A program made the position numbers and the translations under genes. The notes under the pieces were generated by a model. The model worked only from the letters and a program-made list of their open reading frames with translations, was not told where the DNA came from and made no database searches. A stretch of 64,000 nt of DNA from Caprella mutica (Eukaryota; Arthropoda; Malacostraca; Amphipoda; Caprellidae). Position 1 is the first letter of the stretch. The number at the start of each line of letters is the position of its first letter. Location of the stretch: assembly GCA_947561585.1 (NCBI GenBank), contig CANNZV010000257.1, forward strand, positions 186,001 through 250,000. The letters run 5' to 3'. Below, piece after piece: positions 48,029 to 62,825 of the stretch.

Positions 48029-49594
48029 CTCAAACGTGAAAGTTTTCTTCAGTAATAATATCAAGTTATATATTCAAGACCCAATTATTATGTCATTTAT
48101 GACTCTTTGATATATTACTGAAATTATTTAATAGCACAGCTCATACATTATTTTTTAATAGCCAGTTCAATATCTAGAATTATTAATAATATTTTTCATA
48201 GAAAATGCCATATAATAGTGTGACTTCTAAATATAACCAACTAAGGATTATGTATTTATTTAAAGACACTAACGATATATTTGATGTGTTAGAATTAAGC
48301 CACACAGGTTAATGAAATGTCATTTGCTGATCTCTATTTATTGAAGCAGATGCTTAACCCTATTCTGTCTAGGAGGCACTCTCAGACACCAAGTCTGTGC
48401 TTTTCATACTTATCTGTCATGCTTTAAGAGCGCTATTCAAGGGGCTCTAAGAGCTCTATTCAAGAGCAAGTAACTTCAATTAACGCGTTAATTCAGTACT
48501 AACATTTGCTATGATCACGAAGACAAATAATTTAGGATTGCTCTTACAAGGAATTATTGCAGAATGATCCAATAGAATCTGTTCATAGTAAGAAATAATT
48601 TACACTTACCAACATCATACGAGGCTGCTACATATTCGAATTGAAGTCATAAATGTCACTGAGAATTGCTTTTAATTTGGTATGAAAGTATATAGTTTGG
48701 AACTATTATCCTTTTCGAGCTCGAATGTATTTTCAGAAATTCGTAATTGATAAATGAGTAATAAACAACAAATAAAAATAATTTATTCGATTCATCTTAA
48801 AAATATTAAACCTATAACACCCAGAACATAAAACTGAAAGTACATTGGAACTATTTCTTAAATAAACTCTCTAGGCCGATTTCATACCCATATGAGCACG
48901 GCGGAAAAATCTAAAAGTCGGTGGGGAAGAAAGCTGCAACATTTTACCTTCTTTTTGAAGCAGGAAAATGCGTGGTGAAAATTTTAGGATATTATCGCAA
49001 AATGAGTTTTTAATACCACCATTGGTTAATAAAGTTAAAAAAGAAATATTTTATAGTAGAATGTGAAATTATTACGCTTCGATTGCTAATAAAGTAGTAA
49101 AATAATAATTGTTTTTTTGAACTTAGTATCTCATTTCTAATTTACTTGTTTGATTTTTTATTTAATTTAAATAATTTTCCTAATTTTACTTATAATATTG
49201 TTGAGCATTTAAATAGTTTAGTTGAATTTTTTTGAATATATTTAGTTAGCGTTTTTTTTCCCTAAAAAATATTCTACTTTGTATAAAAGATATCCGAAAA
49301 TGTCTATACAGCTCGAGTGAATTTCTCTATAAGTATCCTAACCAGTAACCATTCAAGTATCAATTTTCACACCAATTTCAAAGATGGCGAATTATATGAG
49401 GAAGTCATTTTCAATCTCTTATGTAAATTTGAAAAGCATTCTGTGGATTTTCATTCACTTTACTCCCATTTCCAATCTTCTGATATTACCAATAAATGCG
49501 GAGCAAACAAAGTGAAATGAACTCATCGGAGAGAAGTCTACAGAGGAAAACAATATGAAGGGAACAGTCACCAAAACGTGACAGTGAATTGCAC

Positions 49595-50365
49595 TTGGGA
49601 TAAGGGTATAATGTAGTATAATGGAAAAGGGTATAATTCAGTATAATTGATAAGGGTAAAATGTAGTATAATGGATAAGGGTATAATGCAGTATACGGGT
49701 ATTATTTAATATAGGAGAATAGGATATAGTTCAATATAAGGGAAAAGGGTATATATAATTAGGATACAAAACAGTATAATGGAGAAGACTATGATGCACT
49801 TCAATGGAAAATATTATAATGCAGTATAAGGAAAAAGAGTATAATTTAATATAAGGTGAAAAGGTATAAATAGAAGTAGGGTACAAAACAGGTGAGTGGG
49901 GCCCATGTGGGCACTAGGTTGACAAATCGTATTGGTACAGTGTGGTTTTTTACAAAAAGGGCCAAAATGGTGACAGCATGGACTGCTATGTTGAAACCAT
50001 CTTGATCCAAGATGTTGCCAATATGTTAAACATGTTTCAGCCATATAATGTTCATACGCTATATATTAATCAAGTTGGGCGAATATGACAATTCAATGGA
50101 ATGATTCGCCAGATTGAACCAACCTTCTCCCAAGGTAACATTCCTTGAGAATGGAAAACCACAACAACCCCATATAATTTCTAGGCTACTTTTCAGTCTG
50201 TCATCTAACCATCTAGTGCCCATATTGGCACAATGTGTCATGGTTGCTTGGGATAATGGAAAACGGTTTAATTCACTATGGTGGAAATGGGTATATTGCA
50301 GTATAATGAAAAATAGCATAATTAAGTATAATTGAAAAGGTTATAATTCAGTATAATGGAAATGG
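49595..50365. repeat. Degenerate GGTATAATGCAGTATAATGG repeat, split
   Basis: Loose units of about 25 bp at 49595-49880 and 50270-50365 surround a more GC-rich 0.4-kb block that itself contains repeats (gcccatgtgggcacta near 49900, gcccatattggcacaatg near 50218). The block may be an insertion into the array. Confidence 0.65.
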
Positions 50366-51002
50366 TTCTTCGTATCTATAGAACGGAAATATTTTCAAAT
50401 TTGTAAATAATATCTTCACATTGAGTTAATTTGTTGTAGAAACAGAAAAAGGAAACAATTTCTCTACCATTCATTTTTTAATTTTTAAGAACATTTTTCC
50501 ACAAAGATTGAAGTATCTAATTTATTAAATAAGTGAATATGACTAACGGTTGAATGGAGTGCATTTGAAATAAAAGAATTAACTAATGTATTATAAAATG
50601 TAAGTTCTGCAATAATAATATTCACTTCAGAATTCTGAAACATCATAAACATAGTCAAACTATTCGCTATATATTTAAATAATAAACAAACGAGGTAGTT
50701 CACGCAATAATATTCACCAACTCTAATAAATCTCTTTTAATTACTTCACCATATTATAATGAAATATATTCACGCATCGTCAGATACCCCCTTTACACCT
50801 CATGTACCGTATATGGTACAGAGTGTACCAGTTATAAGGCAGGTGTACCATTAACTGGTGCGGCTTTGAGGTAACATGTCACAATAAATCATTTCCCCTT
50901 AGACCTATTTTTTTTTCTACAGACTAATAAAAGGAGAGTACGCTTGAGACTGCAGTACGACATCTTCTACTTTCGATGAAGGGTATTCTAAGGTGTAGGA
51001 TG

Positions 51003-51631
51003 GTAGGTAAGTTCCAAGCTAATGAACGGATCCAGTTTCAATCATATAAAAAAATCTTTATCTAACTCATAATTTTTTTATTAATTTTTTTGTTTATTTA
51101 CTTTTTATTGATGACTCTTTTCTCCGATAGAATGACTCTTTTCTTTGATAATACATCATCACAGTGACTCTTTTCTTAGATAGTACATCATCACAGTGAT
51201 GTAATTTCTCTTTTTTCCTTTAGACTCTTATTCCCTTGGAAAATTTCCCACCTCATTTTCTCATTCAGAACAACTGTGTATTCAAATACTAACTGCAGAC
51301 TATTTTTTATCGTCACACATAAAACAATAAAATCTCTGCTGCTCCTCATAATAAATTTTTGTTCTACTTTTCTCTGTGTGTGATTAATTACTGAGGGTCT
51401 ATACAAAGTTAATTAATACTTCGTTGATGAAGAGCTCTTCCTGACAAAACACCTTAGAAAATGAAGAGAAAAATGGTTTTGATGAAGGTCAAGACGAAAC
51501 ATGCCATGAATAGAAAATAGATTAGGCTAAAATATAGTAAATAGTACAGGATAATTATTAAATTATTAATTAAGTAATTCTGATGTTAACCGAAAATGTG
51601 GAACTCTCTGTCAACCTGGAACTTACCCTAG
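51003..51631. mobile_element. MITE-A copy split by about 450 bp
   Basis: Left gtaggtaagttccaagctaa then tgaacgga at 51003; right ccgaaaatgtggaactctct then gtcaacctggaacttaccct at 51590-51631. Between them are short direct repeats (atgactcttttc, acatcatcacagtga) not seen in other copies. Confidence 0.6.
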
Positions 51632-52123
51632 TTCAAATAATCAACGTTTAAATTTTTAAAATAATATACATTCATTCTTTATATCTTTAGAATTTGTTAC
51701 TTTTGATAATTCTTTTCTCTGCATTGGCTGAGTTACGAAAATTGGAAATATAAAACCACAAATCGTTGGCATTTGTTCGTTGATATTGATGATAAAAACG
51801 ATACAAAAATTCTATGGTTGTCCAATCACCTTTGTTATTCATAATTGGTGAATATGATTAAACACGTTAATATTATATCGTCTATTATATGGTAATTTTC
51901 ATAAAATTCCGACAGTATAGTATCCGATATAACAATAGCTTATAATAAAATACGATTAAATAAATAAAAAAAATTTACTCAATATTATACAGAATTTAAA
52001 AAAAAATAAATAAAGATCCGAAATTAAAATTATGAACTCAACACCTTTTTAGCGATATTTACGGGCTATCCTACATAACCTATTATAAATGGTCCCTGCA
52101 ATTAAAAGGTGGCATCTGGGAAA

Positions 52124-52223
52124 GATACAAATTAACTTTTATCACTGAAGTAGGATGTTTTATAATAATAATGATAAAATATATTCTCAAGTCTAACTTG
52201 AGTGATAAAAGTTAATTTGTATC
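52124..52223. repeat. 100-bp foldback
   Basis: 23-bp perfect arms at 52124-52146 and 52201-52223 (gatacaaattaacttttatc then act). Loop of 54 bases. No target duplication seen. Confidence 0.7.
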
Positions 52224-52860
52224 TATCATTGGTCTAGCTTGATCATTCACTAAAACTGTATAATGTATATAACATTAAAACTGTATGTAACACTATCTAA
52301 AACTCTAACAATATCTAACACCATAACTGTATCTAAAGCTCTAACAGTATCTATTTCTCCTCCTCTCCCAAAACACTTGAATATCATCCGAAGTTTTCGA
52401 GTTCATTTCCAAGCGCTGAGCCAATAAATATACGGTTAAAGTGTTCACGTTTCCAAAGATAGTGGATAAATTTTGTAGTTGAAGACTTTACAGGTGTTGC
52501 AGATAGACTCTTAGAGTATTTATTTACGAACTCTCCTCGTGTATTTCATTTCAAAATATCTACATTAGCTTGATACTCTACAGCAGGCTTTTCTTTTTCA
52601 ATAACACACTTGTGGTGTCATTTGGTTCATGTTAATTTTGAAGATATGTTATAGATTTATATGTGATGGTAATATAGTCATTAATGAATTTAACTATATC
52701 TTGCTGTGTACGGTTAAGAATATTCTAAAATATTTCTTTACACTGTACAGGTTGATTGAACTCCCATCATCTTTGTTTTGTATGCAGGCTATGTAGTATA
52801 GGGCACCTCAGGGCTCATTTTTGAGAACACTTTTGTTTTTAATATTCATAAATGACATTA

Positions 52861-53232
52861 CACGGAGAAACATGAACAATTCCAACTGATTCACTCATGT
52901 GTTTTCAGTTTACCCTATGGCTTTGCTTCCAAGGCGAGACACTTTAGTGCATCAAACTACAATTTGGATGCACTTAGGATTGAAAGTTCAGCAGTTCGAT
53001 GCACTTACGCGTTTCAAATTATCCTTTGCTAAAATGATGAGAGTAAGTTTCTCACCAATTTACCAGACTTTTATTTGAGACACAAAAATGTATCGAACTG
53101 ATGCATTTTCAAGCCTATAAGTGCATCCAAACTATAGTTTGATACACTAAAGTATCCCGCTTTGGAGCAAAGCCATAGGGTAAACTTGGAACACATGAGT
53201 GCATCAGTTGGAATTGTTTATTTCTCTCAGTG
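52861..53232. mobile_element. 372-bp long-hairpin MITE with TA duplication
   Basis: Begins CACGGAGAAACATGAACAAT, ends (reverse complement) CACTGAGAGAAATAAACAAT. Inverted arms stay paired for about 90 bp (aattccaactgatkcactca, ttaccctatggctttgct), then a shorter inner inverted repeat. Flanked by TA on both sides, as in Tc1/mariner-type elements. No transposase. Confidence 0.85.
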
Positions 53233-55574
53233 TACCAATTCAAAATCTGAGATGAGATTTACGCTTTCTACTGACTTTTGTACGCTCTCTTGTTCGTTTG
53301 GTAGAGAAGGTTATACTTGAATAGCTAGAATCAAATAAAGTGGTTATAAATGTTGTCAAGACTAATTATATGGTTTTCTCATAAAGAAGTGATGTTGACG
53401 CAGATGACATTTCAGTCGGTAGGCAAAATTTTATAAATAGCACTTGGGTATTTTTTTATAAAGTATATTGATATAGTCACTTAATTTTTAAGAAGTATAT
53501 GTAGCGGTCTCTGGCCGCTCTACGAAATAGGCCAGTTACCCCTACAATTGTTATTCATTCATTATTGTTTTATTTAATAACTAATATAAGTCATAATATA
53601 TTGCCAAAAGTATTTTCTCTAATGGAAGTAATTATATATATTTCCATTCAATCATTATATTTCTTTTGTAACACATTATTGTATTTTTAGTTTAAGTAGC
53701 GTAGTAAAAATTGTATACTTTCTAAGTGTTTTTGAAATTAATAATCTGGTATCTCTTATGGTTTTCATTCTCCTTGATATGTTGCTATAAGAGATATTAG
53801 TAAGACGGTTACCACAGTCTGGGAATGAACCTTGCTTCTAAAGACTAAATCGGCGTTCAAGTTTGGTACACATATACATTGATCATATTTCTGCTGTAGA
53901 TTGTCTAAAAGAACAGGTCTTCTGTATAGATTAAATGATGTATTGCAAATGTCAGTAACAGAATTGAAATCTATATATTTTGCAATAGTTTGTTCTCATT
54001 TTATGTATAGAATTGAAAACTTCTAATATTTAGATAGACAAACTCATTGTACTGGAGAAGAGAGCGATTAGAGCTATTCATTATTCAGGTTTTAACGATC
54101 ACAGGAATGAATAGTATGCTTCAGATTCTATTTCAAAACTAAATGACTTGTATACGTTTCAAGCCTGTTACTAATTGCATAAAACATTATTCTGCAATTT
54201 CCATATCATTTTTTTAAACTCAAATTAGGTAGATTTGACTGTTTCTTTTTTCATTTTTTTAATTTGTCTTTTTGATATATATTTTAGGGTGCCCTAGAAG
54301 GGCCTATTTTTAGGGCCTCTATTTTTTTTTTAAATTTATCTAAATATTGTTATACATTCTTGTGTGAAGAGCAGATACCAATATTTCACATTCGTACTAT
54401 TTATTAAGGATTGTGTTTAGTTAATAAATGAAAATAAATATATACGTTTGCCTGAAATTTCAGTCTGGAAAATTCGGTTTCGAGAAAATTCGGTCTCTTA
54501 TTAAAATGATTCTATTAAATAACAATAATAGAAAAAATTTAAATTATGAAATCTGAAATGTATAGTGTATTAATTACAAGCGAATGCAATATCAACGACC
54601 GTTGTGAAATGATAAGTAACATTAATAATTTTAACACGTCTAGTCATTTATTTCACATGAGACTTGAGTCGTCTGATCCGAGGTATTTCAGAGGAGATAA
54701 CTGAGGTCTGAGGAATCGATAAATCTTTTCAGTTAGAAGAATCGGGGGCGCCATTCCCCTAACAGCCCTTCCCCGAACCATCTTGCTAGTTTATTAAACA
54801 ATTATTACGAAGTGTGCAGTAAAACAAACGAACGGATACAACAAATTACATAACAGCCATTTATGTTGAGAGGCCATTTATAAATCCGAGACTGAAATTT
54901 CTCAGACCAAATTTTAATGGAATCAATATACATGTTTACCTCAAAAAAAATCCTGAATTTGGAAAAATGTCAGAATCTTAACCAAGGAGCAATGTTTGTT
55001 CTCAATTATCTAGACTCGTTATCAAGTAATTACGTGGAGAGAAGAAACTTATTCATTGTTTTTGTAACAACTTGTAGAATTAATTTGGTATAAGAAATAA
55101 GTTAAACTTAATTTTGAATTTGTATCTATTTAATACTCTATTCTATATATAGAACAATTTAAATTTACAAAAAAAATTCGAACAGAACTTTACGATTATG
55201 AACTAACAGTTACATACAGAATATTTTTTTTTCACATTTCAAAATTGTTATCCGTTTTTGCGTTCAACAGAGAAACCATAAGTAATTTAAGTTCCCAACA
55301 CATTTTGTAATAACTTATTTTTTTAATATTCAATAAGGGAATAAATAATCAAAACTTAATTATGTTAACTATTATACCTATAAGCCCTTTCAATGCTTAA
55401 AATGGATATTTGCCTACAGTCTTTCTCACTGCATATGTCATGTGACTGACATTGTCTCGAAAACAAACACTGCAAACACAGAAATAAAAGAGAATGTTGA
55501 CTGTGTAGATTCCAAGTTAGGAAAAGGTTTAGATTCTTACAGGGAAAATATGATTCCTGTGGGTCGAAGTCATC

Positions 55575-55750
55575 GTCATTAAATCAGTCGTCTGGTGAAA
55601 TAGACTAGTCAGTAGTCATTGAACCAGTCATCTGGTGAAATAGACTAGTCAGTAGTCATTACACCAGTCTTCTGGTGAAATGGCCTAGTTATTGCACCAG
55701 TCGTCTGGTGAAATAGACTAGTCAATAGTCATTGCACCTGTCGTCTGGTT
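55575..55750. repeat. About 45-bp tandem repeat
   Basis: Four units of ccagtcgtctggtgaaatag then actagtcagtagtcattg. Confidence 0.9.
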
Positions 55751-55755
55751 ATTTT

Positions 55756-55960
55756 TTACAACATAAATTAGGAAACAAACATTTCACAGTCGTATAATAA
55801 TTTTCTAAAATCATAACAAGCTTCAGCTACTAATAAACCATAAATATTCCTTTTTTTAGTAGTTCAATAAAAGAGAGAATATTCTATTTAACAAGCAAAT
55901 AAAAATAAGCATAAAAGTATTGGGTGAGTTCTGAGTTATCGGACGATTCCTCATTTTCAA
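55756..55960 (+). repeat. 200-bp duplicated segment, copy 1
   Basis: Nearly identical to 63533-63735 (aaattaggaaacaaacattt, cacagtcgtataataatttt, aagcttcagctact, aaaagagagaatattctatt). It runs into a MITE-A left end. A minisatellite abuts its upstream side. Confidence 0.9.
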
Positions 55961-56020
55961 TGTTTTTATTAAAATATCATCGAAATTGTAAAACCATTCG
56001 ATGACTCAGAACTTACTCAT
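55921..56020. mobile_element. MITE-A copy (short)
   Basis: Left tgggtgagttctgagttatc then ggacgattcc; right aaaaccattcgatgactcag then aacttactca. About 100 bp. Confidence 0.75.
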
Positions 56021-58487
56021 TTCTCATTACAGAAATAAATCAACATGAAGCACATCACTAGAATATATATCCACCAATGTTTTTGTTGCACTGGTATCAC
56101 ACACTGCGTTTGTCTCTCGTCTGTGACGTCATCGAAGCTGTGACGCGTGCATCCATAAAATAGGAATTGCTCCCAAGACCACAAACAAGTTAATATCGGA
56201 AATTAGTAACAAATATTTTATATGATTTAGAGCCGTGTTTACAGATAAATATTGGCTCTACTACATAAGGAAACATGAAGACTTTATTTATTAGTATTAA
56301 AGATATATTTAAAGATATATTTATTAGTATTAAAGTGATATATTATGTAGCATTATTTATTATTTAAGTAAAAGAAAACATTAGTCATCATTTTTGTAGT
56401 TTTTGTGAGGACATTAAAGGAGTACTCACAATATTTATTATTGATGTTCTATAGGTTAGGAAAAATGAAATAATAATTGAGCGGTAATATAGTTTTAGCT
56501 GTCTATCAATAGAAAAAATAATGATGTGCAATAGGGTTGGCCAAAAAACTACGTTTTGGAAATTACTTATGGAATAGTAATACAAATTGATATGACAAGT
56601 AAAGGTAAGTGTACTGATATTTAATTAGACCGGTGCAACAATGTTTACAGTTGCCCCCACCCCTCCAATTTGTTCGAATTTAGGCACCGCTGGAGACTGT
56701 AGTCAGTGTAATGCTCCACACTTAAAGAGGTCTGGTGCTCAATAAAGAATATAATAAGGAAATTTATATGCAAGAAATTGAGCAAGAACATTAATTATTG
56801 ATTAATAAACCAACATTTCAATATTTGGGACACTTGGTGACTCAAAAAAGTCGATTAAGTGAATTGCATGGGTTATTATCCAATTGCAGAAATCCGAGTA
56901 AATTCGAAATTTTTGCAATACGAAAATATTGATAAATGCTTTTATAAAATGAAATAAATACAATTCACAAAGTTATTTTGATAATTAAATTACTTTTATC
57001 TTGTCACAATAACAGCATGATTTATAGAGATATATTGTAATAGTAATATATTTTACAAAAAAAGTGCTCGGGGCAACTCAAAAGTATCAAATATTAATCT
57101 GCAATTTTGGAAGTTGTGTTTTCTCATAACGTGCCAACTAGTTTTATATATTCCACAGAAAAAAACAAAATCGAATAGTACAAAATTAATGGGAAAATAT
57201 GATTTTGTATAAAATTTCAAATGTTTTGGGGCAACTCAAAAATATCGAGAAATGGTCTGAAAATTGGCATGCAATGTTATTTTATAACGTATCAACTTAT
57301 TATAACTATTCCATATGAGGATTCTGAAGTTTGCCCGAAACCCCTATTTTTTGGCCCATCCTAAATTGTGCAATTCATTGGGGCATATTTAAAATATAAG
57401 CTCCAAATGACATAATTGCTTACATTGTTTGCAGAATTAATGGTGTCACATTATTACACTGAATTCACTCCGTCTTTTATTTGAGGTCGTTGAATTCAGA
57501 AGCGAATATCGAATAATAATTTCAACTCTAAGATTGATGACACTTTGTTGCTTTGCTTTCACATTTCTGCACAAAATACATCATTCATTCAGAGAATATT
57601 AATACTAAGACTGTGAATTAAACTCTAGAGACCACAGAAGAAGGTATATTCTCCCACTCACTGGTATAACTGACCAGTCAAAGCTATAGAACAGACACAC
57701 GTTAGGGTGAAGAACTATTGTTTGACAATAGAGAAATGACTCTTGCGTCAAAGACCAAAGCCTACCCGTGCATTATCTATTCCATTGATTGAGTACATAT
57801 TTATTCAGGAGAACAGGGAATAGTGTGAATAACCAACACAAAACTGATGTTAGGGACTTAAACATTAAAAAAAGAACAAATACTCCTTTTTCGACCCATA
57901 CATTTCACCGTATTTTGGTGATCTGCTGCTACGTATGCCTATAACTGAAGTAATAATTTGGTCGTCGTTCCGTAAATAAATATTATTGGAGCCATTTGCG
58001 CAAATTATATGATGTATTTTTCTACATTATTTTATTCATCAATTTTTGTACTACACTTTCCCTCGAGATACCTTCATTTTCAATATGGAAACACTGTCAT
58101 GGCAGATATCTTACCGGTAGGCCGAAAATGTGAGGCTCCTGATTTTTGTCCTGCATTAACTATTTATAAGAGTTTTACGTGAGTAAAATTAGGTAAGAAG
58201 TATATATTTACATATAGAAATGTTTATATAATTATCAAGTTTATTCAGATCTAGATAATCTATGTTTTCTTCGATAAAGAGTACTTTGGTAGACCTACCA
58301 CAATAATACCATGTTGCCATGGTAACTGAATAGTTCTTTGCTTTATATTGCTTATTTAATTTAGTTTTTCTTTTTCGGTGAGCTGTCCTTTTCAGTTGAA
58401 TTGTTGAAGAAATAAAGTCTCAAATTAAACCTTGTTTCACCGCCCCACACCTCTCCTTGCCTGACTTAAAAAGTCACACCATGTCCA

Positions 58488-59110
58488 ATGATGGTGTGAC
58501 AGCGTGTAGTCTGATGATAGGTAATAATGGTATAATAATAATATAATTACCATTCTTTACCCCATCTTACCCCTGTACAGTGATGGTGTGACAGCGTGTG
58601 GTCTGATGATAGGTAATAATGGTATAATAATAATATAATTACCATTCTTTACCAATCTTACCCCTGTACAGTGATGGTGTGACAGCGTGTGGTCTGATGA
58701 TAGGTAATAATGGTATAATAATAATATAATTACCATTCTTTACCCCATCTTACCCCTCCCTGTACAGTGATGGTGTGACAGCGTGTGGTCTGATGATAGG
58801 TAATAATGGTATAATAATAATATAATTACCATTCTTTACCAATCTTACCCCTGTACAGTGATGGTGTGACAGCGTGTGGTCTGATGATAGGTAATAATGG
58901 TATAATAATAATATAATTACCATTCTTTACCAATCTTACCCCTGTACAGTGATGGTGTGACAGCGTGTGGTCTGATGATAGGTAATAATGGTATAATAAT
59001 AATATAATTACCATTCTTTACCCCATCTTACCCCTGTACAGTGATGGTGTGACAGCGTGTGGTCTGATGATAGGTAATAATGGTATAATAATAATATTAC
59101 CAAGAAGATA
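58488..59110. repeat. About 92-bp tandem repeat, seven units
   Basis: Units start near 58488, 58581, 58672, 58768, 58860, 58950 and 59042 (tgatggtgtgacagcgtgtg). Each carries an internal hairpin between taatggtat and attaccatta. Units are almost identical, so the array is young. Confidence 0.95.
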
Positions 59111-62100
59111 ATAACAATTACCAAGAAGATAATAATAGTCTCTTATTTTGAATATTTAACGCGTTTTGGCAGCTCTTTGGTAGTCCTCTATTGTCATCCA
59201 AATGGTATAGCAAACTGAGAAACAGTAATAGGTAATATAGTTTATTCACACTAATTTAGACACAAAATGGTATTCGTGATAATCTGCAACGTTAAAATGA
59301 CGCTATTTTTCATCCTAACTAATTGCAGTTTCCGATATCTTGTACGTAAATAGCTATACTTTTTTCTAAGAGATGTGTAATAAGTTCTGTTTAAGATATT
59401 GGTTACTTCATGGCGTATTGACTCTCAGAAGTTACCAGAAAGAAATAAAAAAGTTTTAAAACTGTTTTAAGATACAATATTATTTATTTTTATTTAATCT
59501 ATACTTTCAAGGGATCTTTTTGTAGAATTTCACAAAGAAATATAAAGAGCAAACCGTATGCCTAATTTTAGGACAGTGAGCTCTTGAACAGCAAAATCTT
59601 TAAAAATCTTCAACAATGGAAAAAATGTGTCACTTGCATTCTAGATTAGGGTTTTGGGAAGATTCTTATCTATATTTATATAGATTCTATAAATTAAATT
59701 AGGTAATAAGTTAACGATTAAACCATATATCATAATATGGAGGAGAAAATAATTTGGAAATATAGTTTCATACCATATTTATTTTCAAAACAGTTTCTTG
59801 AAAGTAATTAAGTGTTAGATTAATTAATTTGTTGATAAAGCCTCATTATTAGAGTATAAAAATCCTTTCTTCAATTTCAGAGGAGAATATCCAAACATTT
59901 CTAGCTATTTTCTCCCATATATTTAACTACAAGAATTCATCATTAATAACTGCCGAGGACTTCTCAAATTATATTAACTTTGTTAAATAATTTTTATAAA
60001 AAGATCGAGGTCAGGCAAAATAATTTAATTTTCTCACGTAACTTCTCCATGACCTAATGATAATTAAAAAGTTTGTAATCCTGAACTTGAAATGGTATCA
60101 AATATACCGTAAATATATGGCTAAAATTATATAAATTGCCTTACTTGAATTCAATAGTTTCAATACTGTATAATTTAATTATTCACAACCAGTACAGTAC
60201 CTGTTGTTCATTCATTGAGTGTTCAATTAATATAATGGGTTTAAGATTATATTTAAATGCACACATATGTATACATATTAATAATAATATATTCAATATC
60301 AAAAATTATATTTTTTACTCTTAAGAATCATAACTCTTATATTTCCAATTAATAATTTTCGTGTGACCCCCGTAGTAATGATTCTGCAGCAAATTATTAG
60401 TTTTCCTTTTCTATTACTGTTTCTTGGATTTTTCTCTGATTTACACTAACTTTATGAAGCGCTGTTGATAAAATGACTGTTTAGCCTATTTTGTGACACA
60501 CGCGGCTCTTTTATAGTGCTAGTGTACTTTCCCGTTAAAAATAACGGGTCATCATCAGTACCAATTTATTTCCCATTATTAGGTTACTTTTAATGAATTA
60601 AATTTTCTGCATAGTTTAATTTATTTTATAATTAAATAAATTTAAAAATTGAATAGAAACAGGGAATATAAATATCCAGTCAATATATTCCCGTAGTTAC
60701 ATCATCATAGTTACATTCTTCAGGTTCAATACCCGTCGTGTAAAAGCGGACACCAAATAAATAAACACACTAAGGAAACTATTAGTATAGATAGAAGATT
60801 AATTCTATTATGTGTCCTCAGATTTAGCTACCATTATTAGTTAGATAATGACGATAATAATATAGCATATACTATAGTATATAGTATATAGAAATATACT
60901 ATATAGCATATCCATATACTATATAAATTTAGTATGTAGGCACAAGTTTTAAAGTGTTCATTCCAGTCATTTTAAATTCAATGAGGTGAATTATTAATCA
61001 ATTTTACAGATGATTATATAGGTGTAATGATTTATAGACGCGTAATTTCTTACAACATGCAAATTATTTCAGATAAAATAACAGCTCTACGTGTAGTTCA
61101 TCTCAATTCTTCCTTACTAAATTATTGTGTGCATTAATGGTGAGTCTAAGTACATTGTCACAACCGGGCAAGTGTTTGGACTGCTGTAGAGGCGGTTGGA
61201 GACCAATTAAGAGTTCTGGGAACTTGCAAATGGGTTGCTCACTCATTTAATGGGTCTACCCATCAAATTTTGTGAAAATTATCAATTTTCTTTTTATTGC
61301 TGAAAAAGAGTCATTTGTTAGTGGTCATTAATGTTCTAAATTCTTGAGATGGAGGGAGCATCAGGACCTTTGGACCCCAGGAGGGGTCTAAAGGTGGGCG
61401 AGTGAGGTCAAACAATACTTAATTTTTTTTTTTTGGTTCGAAAAGGAATGTTAGGAAGTGTACTTTTATGTCCCAACTTTTTGGGGGCTAGAGGCACTGT
61501 AACCCACCCAATGCAGGGCCCAAAAGGGGCAAGGGAGTATTTATGGTTTTGGATATTATTTACGTATCTTCATTTTGGGTATTTGTATTTGATTTTGTGT
61601 TTTCCACCTTAAAATTACGACAAGACGATGAGTTTGGAAGCTAAAAAAAAAACAATGACAGTTATAGAATCCTTAAAACACTTCTAATAAAAAATAGAGT
61701 GCTTTTTCAATTTTCACTCTCTTTTTATTTATCACAGTTCAAAACCGAAAATTAAAGGTTTTTTAAAATTTTAGTTAGTCATCAAAACAGGAAGGAAAAT
61801 TTAAAAAGTTCTCTATGGATTTGTTATAAATATTCCAAGGATTCTAAAACTGTTCTAGTGTTTTTCTAACTCAAATCCAAAAACGAAAAAATTGCACAAA
61901 CAAAATGTGTTTTCTTTGCGAAGTCACATATACCTTACAAATTATAGTCTACAAATGAAAAAGGTTTCTGAAATGTGTGTTGACCCCCTTAACTTCGGCT
62001 GACTACCAGTAACATCAATTTGACATCACTGCTCCAGCTCTAAGAGCTGGCCACTTGGATGCTCCTACAATTATAAATACTAAAAATAAAAAAATCAACA

Positions 62101-62221
62101 GGCCAGAGTTCATATATAAATGAATAAAGAAACCTGCTTGAAATATTTTTTATTGAAATATAATCGCCAGTGGAGTGAGTCTCAATTTCTCATTTAATTA
62201 TAATTACTATAGAAATATTTT

Positions 62222-62274
62222 TTCTAAATGATCGAAAATGTGGAACTGTCCAGTAACTCAGAGCTTACCCTAAT
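62222..62274. mobile_element. MITE-A right end only
   Basis: atgatcgaaaatgtggaact then gtccagtaactcagagcttaccct; the left end is not recognisable. Confidence 0.6.
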
Positions 62275-62825
62275 GATTGTCGTGGGAAAAACTTTATGCT
62301 ACGATTATTTTATTAAACTTGACTGATAATTTCAAAGTTTGAGGAGAGGAGAACGTCACAGTAGCACCATAATTAAGGTGTTATGTGAGTGTGAATTTGG
62401 TTAATCACCTCCCACCACCCTAAAGTAATGAAGGTAATTAACGGGTAATTATCATGAAAATGAATAAAATTTAACAAACTTAATATACTGTTAGAAAAAT
62501 AATAAATCTATAATATTTTCAGACTACTAATCCTCTTAATAATAATTTTAGTGCGTAGCTCTGATAAGTAAATGAAGACGTCACACACATAGCAAAAACC
62601 TATGTAACTACTAAGTCTACTGCGTATATTCAAACACTCATATGTACGTCAAAGTGATATCTTCCCTCCCATTGGATAGTTGGTAATCAGCTTCAATCAC
62701 AGTAATGCGGCAGATATTTCTTAGAGAGTGAAAAGTTAGGTGAGAATGCCCTGAAACTGCTGCAAACTTCAGAGAACTGCGAAAACTTGCCTCGAATGTA
62801 GTGTATAAAAAACTTGGGATGATTT

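Noticed and set aside
49814..50335. Open frames on both strands in a GC-richer block
   Set aside because: The block contains internal repeats and is surrounded by a degenerate tandem array; more likely a repeat insertion than a gene.
60700..60770. GGTTCAATACCCG resembling a tRNA T-arm
   Set aside because: No acceptor stem, D-arm or anticodon arm can be drawn around it.
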